Notes: generated by a model not told the origin, from the letters alone. A DNA stretch of 64,000 bases from Cellvibrio fontiphilus (GCF_035317345.1 NZ_JAYKTU010000010.1), one strand, 5' to 3'; shown: positions 44,754-53,996, counted from the stretch's first letter. Program-made: numbers and translations.

Positions 44754-44790
44754 TGAACAACCGCCGGGCCGCTCGCCCGGCGGTTGTTCA
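44754..44790. other. Perfect 16-bp inverted repeat between operon genes
   Basis: TGAACAACCGCCGGGC, loop CGCTC, GCCCGGCGGTTGTTCA, starting four bases after the oxidoreductase stop codon. No T run follows, so it is more likely an mRNA-stabilising or partial-termination hairpin than a full terminator. Confidence 0.75.
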
Positions 44791-44872
44791 AACCGTAAAA
44801 ACACGTAGTACAAACACAATCCAAACAATCATTCAACAATAACCAGCCAACAATAAAAAGGTACAGACTCCT

Positions 44873-46090
44873 ATGACCAGTACACCCGCCATCATTAACC
44901 CGCAGCGCCTGTTTATGGCCTGCTGCATCGCACTGATTGTGACCGCGATGACCTTTGCGATTCGCGCCGGTATCCTCACCCAATTGAGTGCAGATTTTAA
45001 TTTCAACAATACCCAGCTGGGCTGGATTAATGGTATGGCCTTCCTTGGTTTTCCGGTCGCCATGATGTTTGGTGGTCTGATTTATAACCATGTGGGCGCC
45101 CGCACCCTTATGTATCTGGCGTTTGCTTGCCATCTGCTGGGTTTGATTATGACCATCTCCGCCACCGGCTTTTGGTCGCTGTTGTTGTCCAGCTTCTTTA
45201 TCGGGTTTGCCAACGGCTCGGTCGAGGCCGCTTGTAACCCTCTGATCGCCGACATTTATCACACCCGTAAAACCGCCATGCTCAATAAATTCCACGTTTG
45301 GTTCCCTGGCGGTATTGTGATTGGTGCTTTGGTGTCTACCCTGATGACCAAGCTGGGATTGGGCTGGGAATGGCAGATCGCGATCATGATCATCCCGACC
45401 ATCATTTACGGTGTAATGATTTTTGGCCAGCCCTTCCCCAGCATGGCCAATTCTGAAACCTCTACGGCAACCAACATCAAAGCACTATTCTCACCGCTGT
45501 TTATCTTCATGTTTTTCTGCATGACGGTAACTGCCGCCTCCGAATTTGGCACCCAGCAGTGGGTTGATCGTATTTTTGGTGCCTCTGGCGCTCACCCCAT
45601 GCTGGTATTGGCCTTGGTGACCGGCTTGATGGCGCTGGGTCGCTTTTTTGCCGGCCCCATTGTGGAGGCGCTTAACCCCGTAGGTGTGCTGTTGATGTCC
45701 GCCATAGTGACCACCATTGGTATCTACCTGTTGAGCAATGCCTCCGGCGGCATGATTTATATCGCCGCTATGGTATTCGCCCTTGGCGTAACCTATTTCT
45801 GGCCGACCATGATTGGCTTTATCAGTGAGTACCAACCTAAAACCGGCGCCTTGGGGATGTCGCTTCTGGGCGGTGCGGGCATGTTCTCCATGAGTATGTG
45901 GAACCCGGTGATTGGTGGTTGGTTGGATGATGCCAAGGCAGAAGCTATCGCCAAGGGGGTTCCCGCTGAAGCGGTAGAACTGACTGCAGGTCAGGCAACT
46001 CTGCAAAATCTGGCGCTCTTTCCACTGTTCCTGATTTTTGCTTTCGGCTTCCTGTTCTTGATTCGCAAGCGTTTTGCCCACAGCAAATAA
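44873..46090 (+). CDS. MFS transporter (sugar/polyol type)
   Basis: 405 residues with 12 predicted membrane segments. The loop 2-3 motif is GGLIYNHVGARTLM, and there is a conserved FANGSVEAACNPLIADIYHTRKTAMLNKFHVWFPGG stretch recalling fucose-permease-like MFS proteins. It is the third gene of the set with an isomerase and an oxidoreductase, so it is the probable importer of their substrate. The weak SD and the preceding hairpin suggest lower expression than the enzymes. Confidence 0.85.
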   Translation: MTSTPAIINPQRLFMACCIALIVTAMTFAIRAGILTQLSADFNFNNTQLGWINGMAFLGFPVAMMFGGLIYNHVGARTLMYLAFACHLLGLIMTISATGFWSLLLSSFFIGFANGSVEAACNPLIADIYHTRKTAMLNKFHVWFPGGIVIGALVSTLMTKLGLGWEWQIAIMIIPTIIYGVMIFGQPFPSMANSETSTATNIKALFSPLFIFMFFCMTVTAASEFGTQQWVDRIFGASGAHPMLVLALVTGLMALGRFFAGPIVEALNPVGVLLMSAIVTTIGIYLLSNASGGMIYIAAMVFALGVTYFWPTMIGFISEYQPKTGALGMSLLGGAGMFSMSMWNPVIGGWLDDAKAEAIAKGVPAEAVELTAGQATLQNLALFPLFLIFAFGFLFLIRKRFAHSK

Positions 46091-46111
46091 CGCCTGATCC
46101 TTGGGTTTTAC

Positions 46112-46138
46112 AAAAAAGCGCCTCAGGGCGCTTTTTTT
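46112..46138 (+). terminator. Terminator after the MFS gene
   Basis: AAAAAAGCGCC, loop TCA, GGGCGCTTTTTTT. Confidence 0.93.
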
Positions 46139-46441
46139 ACACTTATGCACTATCCTTCGGCATTTTTGTAATGTCGTGTAATAAGGTGAAGAGTTCTGCG
46201 CCAAAGATGGGAACTGCATCACATAAGCGAGTTGCCTGATTGGTTTTAAAAAAGTACAAGCGGTATAAAAGCGAGGCATGACCATGAAATGAGTGAGTGG
46301 TTTAGTGAGGCTCAAAAGGACTTGAGTTTCCATGCATCCTCCTGATGTTTTTCTCCTTGGTTTTTCTCGTTTTTGTCTCCCATTACCTTCCTTTTTATTG
46401 TTTTCTCTACTTATCTTGATGGTTTAGGTTTTTTTGAGCGT
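46139..46441. other. Intergenic region without a recognised gene
   Basis: About 300 bp between two terminators of convergent genes. A minus-strand AGGAGGATGCATG (around 46333-46345) looks like a start signal, but the reading frame runs antisense into the MFS gene and has no recognisable protein. A small CTCAA/TTGAG stem is at 46311-46326. Confidence 0.5.
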
Positions 46442-46470
46442 AAAAAAGGCGATGTATTTTCTACATCGCC
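46442..46470 (-). terminator. Terminator of the GH5_8 gene
   Basis: On the minus strand GGCGATGTA, loop GAAAA, TACATCGCC, then TTTTTT (46447-46442). Confidence 0.92.
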
Positions 46471-46497
46471 AAGGGCTAAAACAAAAAATCTGATTGT

Positions 46498-47721
46498 TTA
46501 CTGCGAGTTGCAGGTGCTTTGAGAAATGCAGCTACGATTATTTTCCCAGCCCCAACCGGAGCTTACACTGGTGCAAATGGGATAGCTGGTGCCGTACCAA
46601 TTACAGCTGGTAGCGCTAGTGCGAACGACACAGCTTTGGTTATTTTCCCAGCCCCAGCCATTACCTGTGGCAGAGTTGGCGCTGCAGCAATAAGGGTAGC
46701 CATTGGGGGCTGTGCCGCAGGCGTGGCCAGCACTGGAGCTGCTGGAGGAAGTGCCTCCAAAAATAGTGGCGCGTCTGGCTGTGGCTTTGATTCCGTTTGC
46801 ACCATTAATCAGGGTGTTGCCCCAGCTAGTCAGGCTGCTGGGGTTAAAGTTTTGCACTACATCCAGTGATGTGAGCCCTGCACCATTACCAGACCAGGAC
46901 CAGCCAAAATAGCCATAGTTGTGCTGGCGGGCGTAACTCATGATGGCTCCTTCATCGACATTTTTACCAAAATGATCTGCGGCAAATTCGCCTATTACCA
47001 GCGCCAGACCATTATTTTTGAAGCTGGTCATGTAGTTATTGATGGTGCTGGCACTGCCGTACACTTCGTACATGTGCACGCTGAACATCACGTTTTTCTG
47101 TGGGTCGCTGGCCAATACGCTCGCGGCATTGTCGCGCATGATGTTTTGCCAATCCTGTCCCCAGTTGGCCGCATCCACCATAAGTGCATGTTTAAAACCG
47201 GCCGCACGCAGGCGGCTGATGGCATTTTTATGGCCATCGGTCCAGGTGCTGGCAGACTGGCCATTGCCAAAAGGCTCGTTACCTATGTTGATGATTACGT
47301 AGTCTTCCTGGCCAATCAGCGCGTTTTTGATACTAATCCAATAGTCCACTGCTTCATTGAGGGTGGCGGCAGTTTGTTCGCCGAAGCCTGTTGTGTCGTG
47401 CACTTCCAGAACGGTTATCAGTTTGTTGGCTTTGGCTTGGCTGATAATACTGGCCACTTGGGATTCCGGGGTGCGCGCCCACAATTTGCCGCTGGCCAGT
47501 ACTACGCGAACACTGTTGGCTCCCGTTGCAGAGATATCACTCAGTGAGCTGTTGGTTTTATCGGCATACCAGGCGTGGGCGACGTTAACTCCGCGCATGA
47601 CAAAAGGTGAGCCGTTTTCATAAACGGTGCTGCCGGAGACGTAGATTCCGGCGTTGCTGCTGGTGGCAACAAGGCTTAGTGCCAGTGCAGCAAGTTGTTT
47701 GAGCAGGGTTGCTGGTTTCAT
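46498..47721 (-). CDS. Secreted GH5_8-type beta-mannanase with two CBM10 modules
   Basis: 407 residues: signal peptide ending SNA (residue 24), GH5 catalytic domain (about 25-315) with acid/base Glu149 in INIGNEPFGN and nucleophile Glu245 in LVIGEFAADHFG, and FSVHMYEVYGS as in bacterial GH5_8 mannanases. A serine linker (SSSSSS) leads to two CBM10 modules, each with paired Cys and the GWGWEN(N)xSC core (CGTAPNGYPYCC..., CNWYGTSYPICT...). CBM10 typically binds crystalline cellulose, anchoring the enzyme to plant cell walls. Ser linkers and CBM10 are Cellvibrio hallmarks. GAGG SD precedes the ATG. Regulated probably through the paired operators upstream. Confidence 0.92.
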   Translation of the reverse strand: MKPATLLKQLAALALSLVATSSNAGIYVSGSTVYENGSPFVMRGVNVAHAWYADKTNSSLSDISATGANSVRVVLASGKLWARTPESQVASIISQAKANKLITVLEVHDTTGFGEQTAATLNEAVDYWISIKNALIGQEDYVIINIGNEPFGNGQSASTWTDGHKNAISRLRAAGFKHALMVDAANWGQDWQNIMRDNAASVLASDPQKNVMFSVHMYEVYGSASTINNYMTSFKNNGLALVIGEFAADHFGKNVDEGAIMSYARQHNYGYFGWSWSGNGAGLTSLDVVQNFNPSSLTSWGNTLINGANGIKATARRATIFGGTSSSSSSAGHACGTAPNGYPYCCSANSATGNGWGWENNQSCVVRTSATSCNWYGTSYPICTSVSSGWGWENNRSCISQSTCNSQ

Positions 47722-47837
47722 TGGAGGTGTACCTCGTTATGGTTATTCTTGCGTTAGCCTTTGGTTGGAAGGCATGAGTTACTCGCTGTAAAGACCCTCT
47801 TCCTGACATCCATTTCCCTGTTTTATCTTATTTAATT

Positions 47838-47849
47838 GTAATCGGTTAC
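47838..47849. promoter_or_regulatory. Operator candidate, proximal copy
   Basis: GTAATCGGTTAC, identical to 47987-47998, about 117 bp before the GH5_8 start codon. Flanks AATT/TTTTA extend the symmetry only partly. The rest of the 47722-48061 gap is AT-rich, with the distal operator copy and the fghA terminator. Confidence 0.65.
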
Positions 47850-47980
47850 TTTTATTTTCAAAAATTACGGCGCTGAGAGCGCTTATGTGAAAACAATATT
47901 TTTTTATAATTGTTTGATTTTTATCGATAAATTTATTTTTTGAGGCGTTTGGCTTGTGATCTTTTTGAAATTGAATAATT

Positions 47981-48004
47981 ATTTTTGTAATCGGTTACAA
48001 AAAT
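47981..48004. promoter_or_regulatory. Operator candidate, distal copy (24-bp palindrome)
   Basis: ATTTTTGTAA, centre TCGG, TTACAAAAAT: ten-base arms pair perfectly. The core GTAATCGGTTAC equals the proximal site 149 bp away. Two identical operators at this distance would allow DNA looping by a LacI-family protein. Confidence 0.68.
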
Positions 48005-48008
48005 AGAA

Positions 48009-48038
48009 GAAAAAACAGGGCTTGGCAAGCCCTGTTTT
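48009..48038 (-). terminator. Terminator after the fghA gene
   Basis: AAAACAGGGC, loop TTGGCAA, GCCCTGTTTT; the A run on the plus strand (48009-48016) supplies the T tract for minus-strand transcription. Confidence 0.88.
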
Positions 48039-48061
48039 GGTGTAGGAAAAATACCTGTTAG

Positions 48062-48943
48062 TTAGCCTTGTTTATCCTGGGTGTAGCATGTCTGGTTTGC
48101 GCTATTCAGGTGGCGGGCATGGTAGTGCAAATGGTCGTCGATAAAACTCGCGATAAAAAAGTAGCCGTGGTCGTAGCCGCTGTGGCGACGGTAGATCAGC
48201 GGCACGCCCGCCTGTTTACAGGTGTCTTGCAGGGCATCCGCACCTAGCTGAGTGATCAGAAAATCGTCAGCCTCGCCTTGATCCACAAACAACTCCTGGG
48301 TAGATGTGCCGCTGGCAATCAAGGCGCAGGCGTCGTATTGCTGCCAACCGCTGCGATCTTCACCTAAATAGCCACCAAAAGCTTTTTGTCCCCAAGGGCA
48401 ATTACTGGGGTTGGCGATGGGCGCAAAGGCCGATACTGAGGTGTAGCGCCCCGGTTGACGCAGTGCGAGTACCAATGCGCCGTGGCCGCCCATGGAATGC
48501 CCGCTGATGGCCTCACGGCCATTCACAGGAAAATGTGCGTTGACGAGTGCCGGCAGCTCCTCGGTAAGGTAGTCATACATGCGGTAATGCTCAGCCCAGG
48601 GTGCTTGGGTGGCGTTTAGGTAAAACCCGGCACCTGAGCCAAAATCATAGCTTTCGTGTTCACCGGGCAAGTTGAGGCCGCGCGGACTGGTATCCGGGCA
48701 GATGATGGCTATGCCCAGCTCTGCCGCCATGCGCTGGGCGCCAGCCTTTTGCATAAAATTTTCGTCGGTACAGGTAAGGCCCGACAGCCACCAAAGCAGT
48801 GGCACAGAACGTGTTTCTGCTTGAGGTGGCAAATAGATGGCAAACACCATGTCGCACTTGAGGCTGCTGGAGTAATGCTGGTAGCGCTTGATCCAACCGC
48901 CAAAACTCTTGGTGTTGGAGATGCTGGTCAAAATGCTGGTCAT
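48062..48943 (-). CDS. fghA: S-formylglutathione hydrolase
   Basis: 293 residues, esterase-D family alpha/beta hydrolase with the nucleophile Ser in GHSMGGHGAL, the WWLSGLTCTDENF oxyanion region and the C-terminal His in HSGYDHGYFF. It converts S-formylglutathione to formate and glutathione, the second step of glutathione-dependent formaldehyde detoxification. It lies 19 bp downstream of the dehydrogenase gene and shares its transcript. SD AAGGGA precedes the ATG. Confidence 0.94.
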   Translation of the reverse strand: MTSILTSISNTKSFGGWIKRYQHYSSSLKCDMVFAIYLPPQAETRSVPLLWWLSGLTCTDENFMQKAGAQRMAAELGIAIICPDTSPRGLNLPGEHESYDFGSGAGFYLNATQAPWAEHYRMYDYLTEELPALVNAHFPVNGREAISGHSMGGHGALVLALRQPGRYTSVSAFAPIANPSNCPWGQKAFGGYLGEDRSGWQQYDACALIASGTSTQELFVDQGEADDFLITQLGADALQDTCKQAGVPLIYRRHSGYDHGYFFIASFIDDHLHYHARHLNSANQTCYTQDKQG

Positions 48944-48962
48944 GGCGATGTCCCTTTAATCC

Positions 48963-50072
48963 CTAGAAGTGCAATACGGTGCGAATACTTTTGCCTTCGT
49001 GAAGCAGATCAAAGGCGTGATTGATTTGCTCAAAAGGCATATCGTGAGTAATAAACTCGTCGATTTTGATCTCGCCGCGCATGTAACGCTCTACATAGCC
49101 CGGTAGTTGGCTGCGGCCTTTTACGCCGCCAAAGGCTGAGCCTTTCCAGACGCGACCGGTCACTAGTTGGAAGGGGCGGGTACTGATTTCCTGGCCGGCG
49201 CCGGCCACACCGATAATGATGGATTCCCCCCAGCCTTTGTGACAGCACTCCAGTGCCGAACGCATCACGTTCACGTTGCCTATGCATTCAAACGAGTAAT
49301 CCACACCGCCGTCGGTCATATCCACAATTACCTGCTGTATAGGCGCGCTGTAATCCTTTGGGTTGACAAAGTCAGTGGCACCAAACTGGCGTGCGAGTTC
49401 AAATTTATCGGGGTTGATGTCAATCGCGATGATGCGGGCGGCATTCATCATTTGTGCTCCCTGGATCACCGCGAGGCCAATGGCGCCCAAGCCAAAAACC
49501 GCTACAGTGGCGCCGGGCGTGACCTTGGCGGTATTGATAACGGCGCCTATACCGGTAGTGACACCACAACCGAGCAGGCAGATCTTATCCAGTGGTGCAT
49601 CACTGGATACTTTGGCAAGAGAAACTTCCGGTAGCACTGTGTATTCGGAAAAGGTAGAGGTGCCCATGTAATGGAACAGGGGTTTGCCCTCAAAGGAAAA
49701 GCGGGTGGTGCCGTCGGGCATCAAACCTTTGCCTTGGGTGGCGCGCACCGAGCCGCACAGATTGGTTTTGCCAGAGAGGCAGAATTTGCACTTGCCGCAT
49801 TCAGCGGTGTAGAGCGGAATGACATGATCGCCCACCTTCAGGCTGGTTACACCTTCGCCTACTGCCTCCACAATACCCGCGCCCTCATGGCCGAGTACTG
49901 CCGGAAATACACCTTCGGGGTCGCTACCTGACAGTGTATAGGCATCGGTATGACAGACGCTGGTAGCTACGATGCGCACTAACACTTCGCCAGTTCTTGG
50001 GCCTTCTACATCAATTTCCACCAGTTCCAGGGGTTTACCTGCGGCAAAGGCAACAGCAGCGCGTGATTTCAT
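48963..50072 (-). CDS. frmA: S-(hydroxymethyl)glutathione dehydrogenase / class III alcohol dehydrogenase
   Basis: 369 residues. Catalytic zinc ligands are in SVCHTDAYTLSGSDPEG and GHEGAG; the structural zinc uses CGKCKFCLSGKTNLC; the NAD fold has FGLGAIGLAV; and the KVTPGATVAVFG block is typical of class III. It oxidises S-hydroxymethylglutathione and can also reduce S-nitrosoglutathione. Operon leader with fghA, divergent from a LysR regulator gene. GAGG SD precedes the ATG. Confidence 0.95.
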   Translation of the reverse strand: MKSRAAVAFAAGKPLELVEIDVEGPRTGEVLVRIVATSVCHTDAYTLSGSDPEGVFPAVLGHEGAGIVEAVGEGVTSLKVGDHVIPLYTAECGKCKFCLSGKTNLCGSVRATQGKGLMPDGTTRFSFEGKPLFHYMGTSTFSEYTVLPEVSLAKVSSDAPLDKICLLGCGVTTGIGAVINTAKVTPGATVAVFGLGAIGLAVIQGAQMMNAARIIAIDINPDKFELARQFGATDFVNPKDYSAPIQQVIVDMTDGGVDYSFECIGNVNVMRSALECCHKGWGESIIIGVAGAGQEISTRPFQLVTGRVWKGSAFGGVKGRSQLPGYVERYMRGEIKIDEFITHDMPFEQINHAFDLLHEGKSIRTVLHF

Positions 50073-50195
50073 TGGAGGTTCCTCGGTGAGTGATCAACTA
50101 ATTCCATCAGGGAATTTCTGGTGGCAAAGTGTAGACTAGTGATCTGGCGGCAATAAGCTGGCTAAAAATCACTTCATTATTGCTATGAGGCAACA

Positions 50196-51095
50196 ATGCA
50201 ACATTGGGAGCGGGTAGAGGCGTTTATTGCCGTGGTCAGGTTTGGCAGTTTTGCGGCGGCAGCGCGCGATTTGCAGGTTTCCAACTCCCATGTGAGCCGT
50301 TTGGTGAGTCAGTTGGAGCAGCAGTTGGGCACCCAGCTGCTCTATCGCACCACGCGCCAGATTCGCCTCACCGATGCCGGTCAGCTTTATTACGATAGCT
50401 GTCGCCACTTGTTTGATGGTTTGCGTGAAGCCGAATCGTTGCTGCAGCACCATCAGGGGCAGCCGACGGGGTTGCTAAAAATCACAGCGGCTACCACCTT
50501 TGGTGATCGCTACATAGCGCCACTGGTCAACGATTTCCAGCTGCTTTATCCGCAGCTCAAGGTGCAGATGTATTTCAGCAATCGCCAGGTGGAGTTGATC
50601 GAAGAGGGCTTTGACCTTGCGATTCGCATGGGGGTGATGCGCGAGTCCACCTTGATCGCCAAACGTTTGTGTGACCGGCGCGAGTATATAGTGGGGTCGC
50701 CTGCTTACTTGGCGCGTATCGCGCCGCCGCAAACACTGACCGATTTGGAGCGCCATAACTGTTTGGTCGGCACCCGTGGGTATTGGCTGTTAAGTGATGG
50801 TGGGCAGCGCAAAGATTTGCAAGTGCGCGGCAACTGGCAGGCCAATTCCGGCCCAGCATTGCTGGATGCTGCGCTCAAAGGTTTGGGGCTGGCGCAATTA
50901 CCGGATTACTACGTGGATGAATTCTTGCGCGATGGACGATTGCAGTCAGTATTGGATGAGTATCGCTTCACCGATGCCGGCGTCTGGGTGGTCTACCCCC
51001 AGCAGCGTCATCTGGCGCCCAAGGTGCGCTTGTTCATTGATTTTCTGGCGGAGCATTTTGCCAGTGGTGTTGCGCCTTGGAGGGCTGAAGCTTAA
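50196..51095 (+). CDS. LysR-family transcriptional regulator
   Basis: 299 residues: N-terminal winged helix (WERVEAFIAVVRFGSFAAAARDLQVSNSHVSRLVSQLEQQLGTQLLYRTTRQIRLTDAG) and a periplasmic-binding-like effector domain. Divergent from frmA across a 123-bp gap, so it is the natural candidate regulator of frmA-fghA and of itself; this is inferred from position only. The effector is unknown. No FrmR-type repressor is nearby. Confidence 0.9.
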   Translation: MQHWERVEAFIAVVRFGSFAAAARDLQVSNSHVSRLVSQLEQQLGTQLLYRTTRQIRLTDAGQLYYDSCRHLFDGLREAESLLQHHQGQPTGLLKITAATTFGDRYIAPLVNDFQLLYPQLKVQMYFSNRQVELIEEGFDLAIRMGVMRESTLIAKRLCDRREYIVGSPAYLARIAPPQTLTDLERHNCLVGTRGYWLLSDGGQRKDLQVRGNWQANSGPALLDAALKGLGLAQLPDYYVDEFLRDGRLQSVLDEYRFTDAGVWVVYPQQRHLAPKVRLFIDFLAEHFASGVAPWRAEA

Positions 51096-51115
51096 TGCTG
51101 TTGGAGGGCTAGAGT

Positions 51116-52009
51116 TTAATGCTGTTTTTTAGTTGCTCCACGCAGCATGGCATCAATTAGTTCGCGTGCATCAAACTTGGTAAGCGCCTCATCAGCACCC
51201 ACTTGGCGCGCCTGGCTAACGCTGATGCTGCTGGATAGCGAGGTGTGTAGAATGATGTAAGCTCCCGCCAAATTCCTGTCATCGCGCACCGCAAATGCCA
51301 GTTCGTAACCATCCAGGCCTGGCATTTCTATATCGCTCACCAGCAGGTCAATCGGTTGTCTCTGTTGGGCGGCGGCACGCATTATGTCCAGGGCTTTTTG
51401 CCCATCGTCAGTTACCTGGTACTTGACGTTGATGGCATCAAGCGAATCGCTGAGCTGTTTGCGCGCTGTGCGCGAGTCGTCTACCAACAGTATGCGCAGC
51501 GGGCGAAGCTGCTCACGCTCCACATCGGTGATAGTGGCTGTTGCTTTGGAGGCGTCGAGTGGGAACAGGCGGGCCATAATCACTTCTACATCCAGCAGTT
51601 GGACTAGCTGGTCATCCACCCGCGTAACGCCGGTAATGTAAATGTGATTGCCCAGGAATTTGTCGGGGGCACTTATGTCGCGCCAGTTTGCATCGGCAAT
51701 GCGCTCAATTTGCCTCACCAAAAAACCTACCTTTTGGCGCTGTACGTCGGTCACAATAATAAAGCTGCTCGCCAGCATGTCCGGTGGGGTTGCACCTTTG
51801 CCTATGGCCGTTGCCAGGTCAACGATAGGCATAGTCTGGCCGCGAATATTCAGTGCTCCCAAAATTCCCGGGTGCTGGTTAACCATAGGCGTAACGGGCT
51901 GGAAGGGCACCAATTCCTGAATTTTAAGGGTGCCAAGACCAAACACTTGTTGGTTGTGCAGGCGGAATAACAACAGCCCTTGGGCGTGGTCAGCTTTAGC
52001 GGATGGCAA
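51116..52009 (-). CDS. cheV: Chemotaxis coupling protein CheV (CheW-receiver)
   Basis: 297 residues: CheW domain (about 10-155; GTLKIQELV, ALNIRGQTMPIVDL) and a receiver (about 170-290) with the acceptor Asp in LLVSDIEMPGLDGYE. CheV links receptors to CheA and can act as a phosphate sink. The start is a TTG with AGGAG nine bases upstream. It lies downstream of dxs on the same strand but is probably transcribed separately. Confidence 0.9.
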   Translation of the reverse strand: MPSAKADHAQGLLLFRLHNQQVFGLGTLKIQELVPFQPVTPMVNQHPGILGALNIRGQTMPIVDLATAIGKGATPPDMLASSFIIVTDVQRQKVGFLVRQIERIADANWRDISAPDKFLGNHIYITGVTRVDDQLVQLLDVEVIMARLFPLDASKATATITDVEREQLRPLRILLVDDSRTARKQLSDSLDAINVKYQVTDDGQKALDIMRAAAQQRQPIDLLVSDIEMPGLDGYELAFAVRDDRNLAGAYIILHTSLSSSISVSQARQVGADEALTKFDARELIDAMLRGATKKQH

Positions 52010-52085
52010 GGTGAAATGCTCCTCGCAGTTAAGTCCGGTGATGTTCCAGCTTTGAGCGTCCTAACTAAGCTCTCGAATAATCCGA

Positions 52086-53996
52086 TTATTGCACGAGTGA
52101 TATGGCATCGGTGATAGTTGTGTTCAAGCGCTGGCCAATGCGCTCGCCAATGGTTTTGGCATCCAGCCCCTGCTGCGCCAGTTGCTGTTTTTGGCTATCG
52201 TGATCGACAAACTCATCGGCAAAACCCAGTTGCAGTGTCGGGCACTGCAAGCCAAGTGTGTTCAAGTATTCAGTCACCGCGCTACCGGCGCCACCGGCAA
52301 TGGCGTTTTCTTCAAGTGTCACTATGAGTTGGTGTGTGCTTGCCATCTGCACAACGAGCTCACCATCCAGCGGTTTTACAAAGCGCATGTCCACCAGTGT
52401 GTAGTTAAATTTATCAGCGACTTGTTGGGCTGTTGCCAGGAGTGGCCCAAAACAGAGCAGGGCGGCTTGAGTGCCCTCCCGCTTAACGACTGCTTTGCCA
52501 ATTGGCAGTGCTGTTAGCTCGCGCTCGATAGCGGCGCCCACACCAGTGCCGCGCGGATAGCGCACAGCAGCGGGCCCCGGGTGCTGGTAAGCAGTGTAGA
52601 GCAGCTGGCGACACTCGTTTTCATCGCTGGGGGTGGCAATCACCATGTTGGGAATGCAGCGGAGGAAGCTGATATCAAAACTGCCGGCATGTGTAGGGCC
52701 GTCTTCACCGACCAGTCCTGCGCGATCAATGGCAAAGGTGACATCCAGATTTTGCAATGCAACATCATGGATGAGCTGGTCGTAGGCGCGCTGCAAGAAC
52801 GTGGAATAGATTGCTACCACCGGCTTCTGGCCTTCACAGGCCATGCCTGCTGCCAATGTAACCGCGTGTTGTTCGGCGATAGCGACATCGTAAAACCGTT
52901 CAGGGAAATGGGCTGCAAATTCCACCATGCCGGAGCCTTCGCACATGGCGGGGGTGATGCCAACCAGTCTTTCATCCTGTGCGGCCATGTCGCACAGCCA
53001 GCGGCCAAATACATCCTGATACTTCACTTTTTTGGGGGCATCTACAGCGCCCAGTTCGGCTTTTTTGGGCTCAATTTTATTGAGCGCGTGATAGCCCACC
53101 GGGTCCAGTTCTGCCGGCTCAAAGCCCTTGCCTTTTTGGGTGATGATATGCAAAAGCTTTGGGCCTTTGATTTCGCGCAGGTTGCGCAGGCAGCGCACCA
53201 AATCGCCAAGATCATGGCCGTTGATGGGGCCAACGTAATTGAACCCCATTTCTTCAAACAGGGTGCCTGGCGACATAAAGCCCTTGAAGTGCTCCTCGGT
53301 GCGGCGCGCGAATTCCCATGCTGGCGGTATCTTGCCTAGCACTTGTTTGCTGCCCTCGCGCAGCGAGTTGTAAAACTTGCTCGCCCAGATTTTGGACAGG
53401 TAAGTGGACAAGCCGCCAACATTGGGTGAAATGGACATATTGTTGTCATTGAGGATGACTAACATGTCGGTTTCGGTGTGAGCGGCGTGATTCAGGGCTT
53501 CAAACGCCATGCCGGCGGTCATAGCACCGTCGCCGATAATGGCCGCAACTTTGCGTTCAATTCCTGCCATTTTGGCGCCAATCGCCATGCCTTGGGCGGC
53601 GCTAATGGAGGTGCTGGAATGGCCTACGCCAAAAGTATCAAATTCACTTTCTTCACGCTTGGGGAAACCGGAAAGCCCGCCGCCCTGGCGGATGCTGGCC
53701 ATGCGCTCGCGGCGCGAGGTGAGAATTTTGTGGGGATAGGTCTGGTGGCCTACATCCCATACCAGCCGGTCTTCCGGAGTTTGATAGACATAATGCAGTG
53801 CAATTGTCAGCTCCACTACACCCAGCCCGGCGCCGAAGTGACCGCCTGTCTGGCCGACGCTGTAAAGCAGGAAGGCGCGCAGCTCATCGGCAAGTTGCGG
53901 CAGCTGCTTTTCGTTCAGGGCGCGCAGTTCCTCGGGGCTGTTGATGCTATCAAGCAGCGGGGTGTGCGGGCGGGAGGTTGGGATCTCGTTATGCAT
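52086..53996 (-). CDS. dxs: 1-deoxy-D-xylulose-5-phosphate synthase
   Basis: 636 residues, typical length. The thiamine-diphosphate site reads GDGAMTAGMAFEALNHA...NDNNMSISPNVG; the transketolase core has DRAGLVGEDGPTHAG and RYPRGTG. It catalyses the first step of the non-mevalonate isoprenoid pathway. Third gene of the conserved xseB-ispA-dxs operon, 65 bp after ispA. Confidence 0.97.
   Translation of the reverse strand: MHNEIPTSRPHTPLLDSINSPEELRALNEKQLPQLADELRAFLLYSVGQTGGHFGAGLGVVELTIALHYVYQTPEDRLVWDVGHQTYPHKILTSRRERMASIRQGGGLSGFPKREESEFDTFGVGHSSTSISAAQGMAIGAKMAGIERKVAAIIGDGAMTAGMAFEALNHAAHTETDMLVILNDNNMSISPNVGGLSTYLSKIWASKFYNSLREGSKQVLGKIPPAWEFARRTEEHFKGFMSPGTLFEEMGFNYVGPINGHDLGDLVRCLRNLREIKGPKLLHIITQKGKGFEPAELDPVGYHALNKIEPKKAELGAVDAPKKVKYQDVFGRWLCDMAAQDERLVGITPAMCEGSGMVEFAAHFPERFYDVAIAEQHAVTLAAGMACEGQKPVVAIYSTFLQRAYDQLIHDVALQNLDVTFAIDRAGLVGEDGPTHAGSFDISFLRCIPNMVIATPSDENECRQLLYTAYQHPGPAAVRYPRGTGVGAAIERELTALPIGKAVVKREGTQAALLCFGPLLATAQQVADKFNYTLVDMRFVKPLDGELVVQMASTHQLIVTLEENAIAGGAGSAVTEYLNTLGLQCPTLQLGFADEFVDHDSQKQQLAQQGLDAKTIGERIGQRLNTTITDAISLVQ

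Noticed and set aside
45491..46333. Minus-strand frame with an AGGAGG-like start at 46333
   Set aside because: The start signal is attractive, but most of the frame is antisense to the MFS gene, the product looks random, and no terminator or partner gene supports it.
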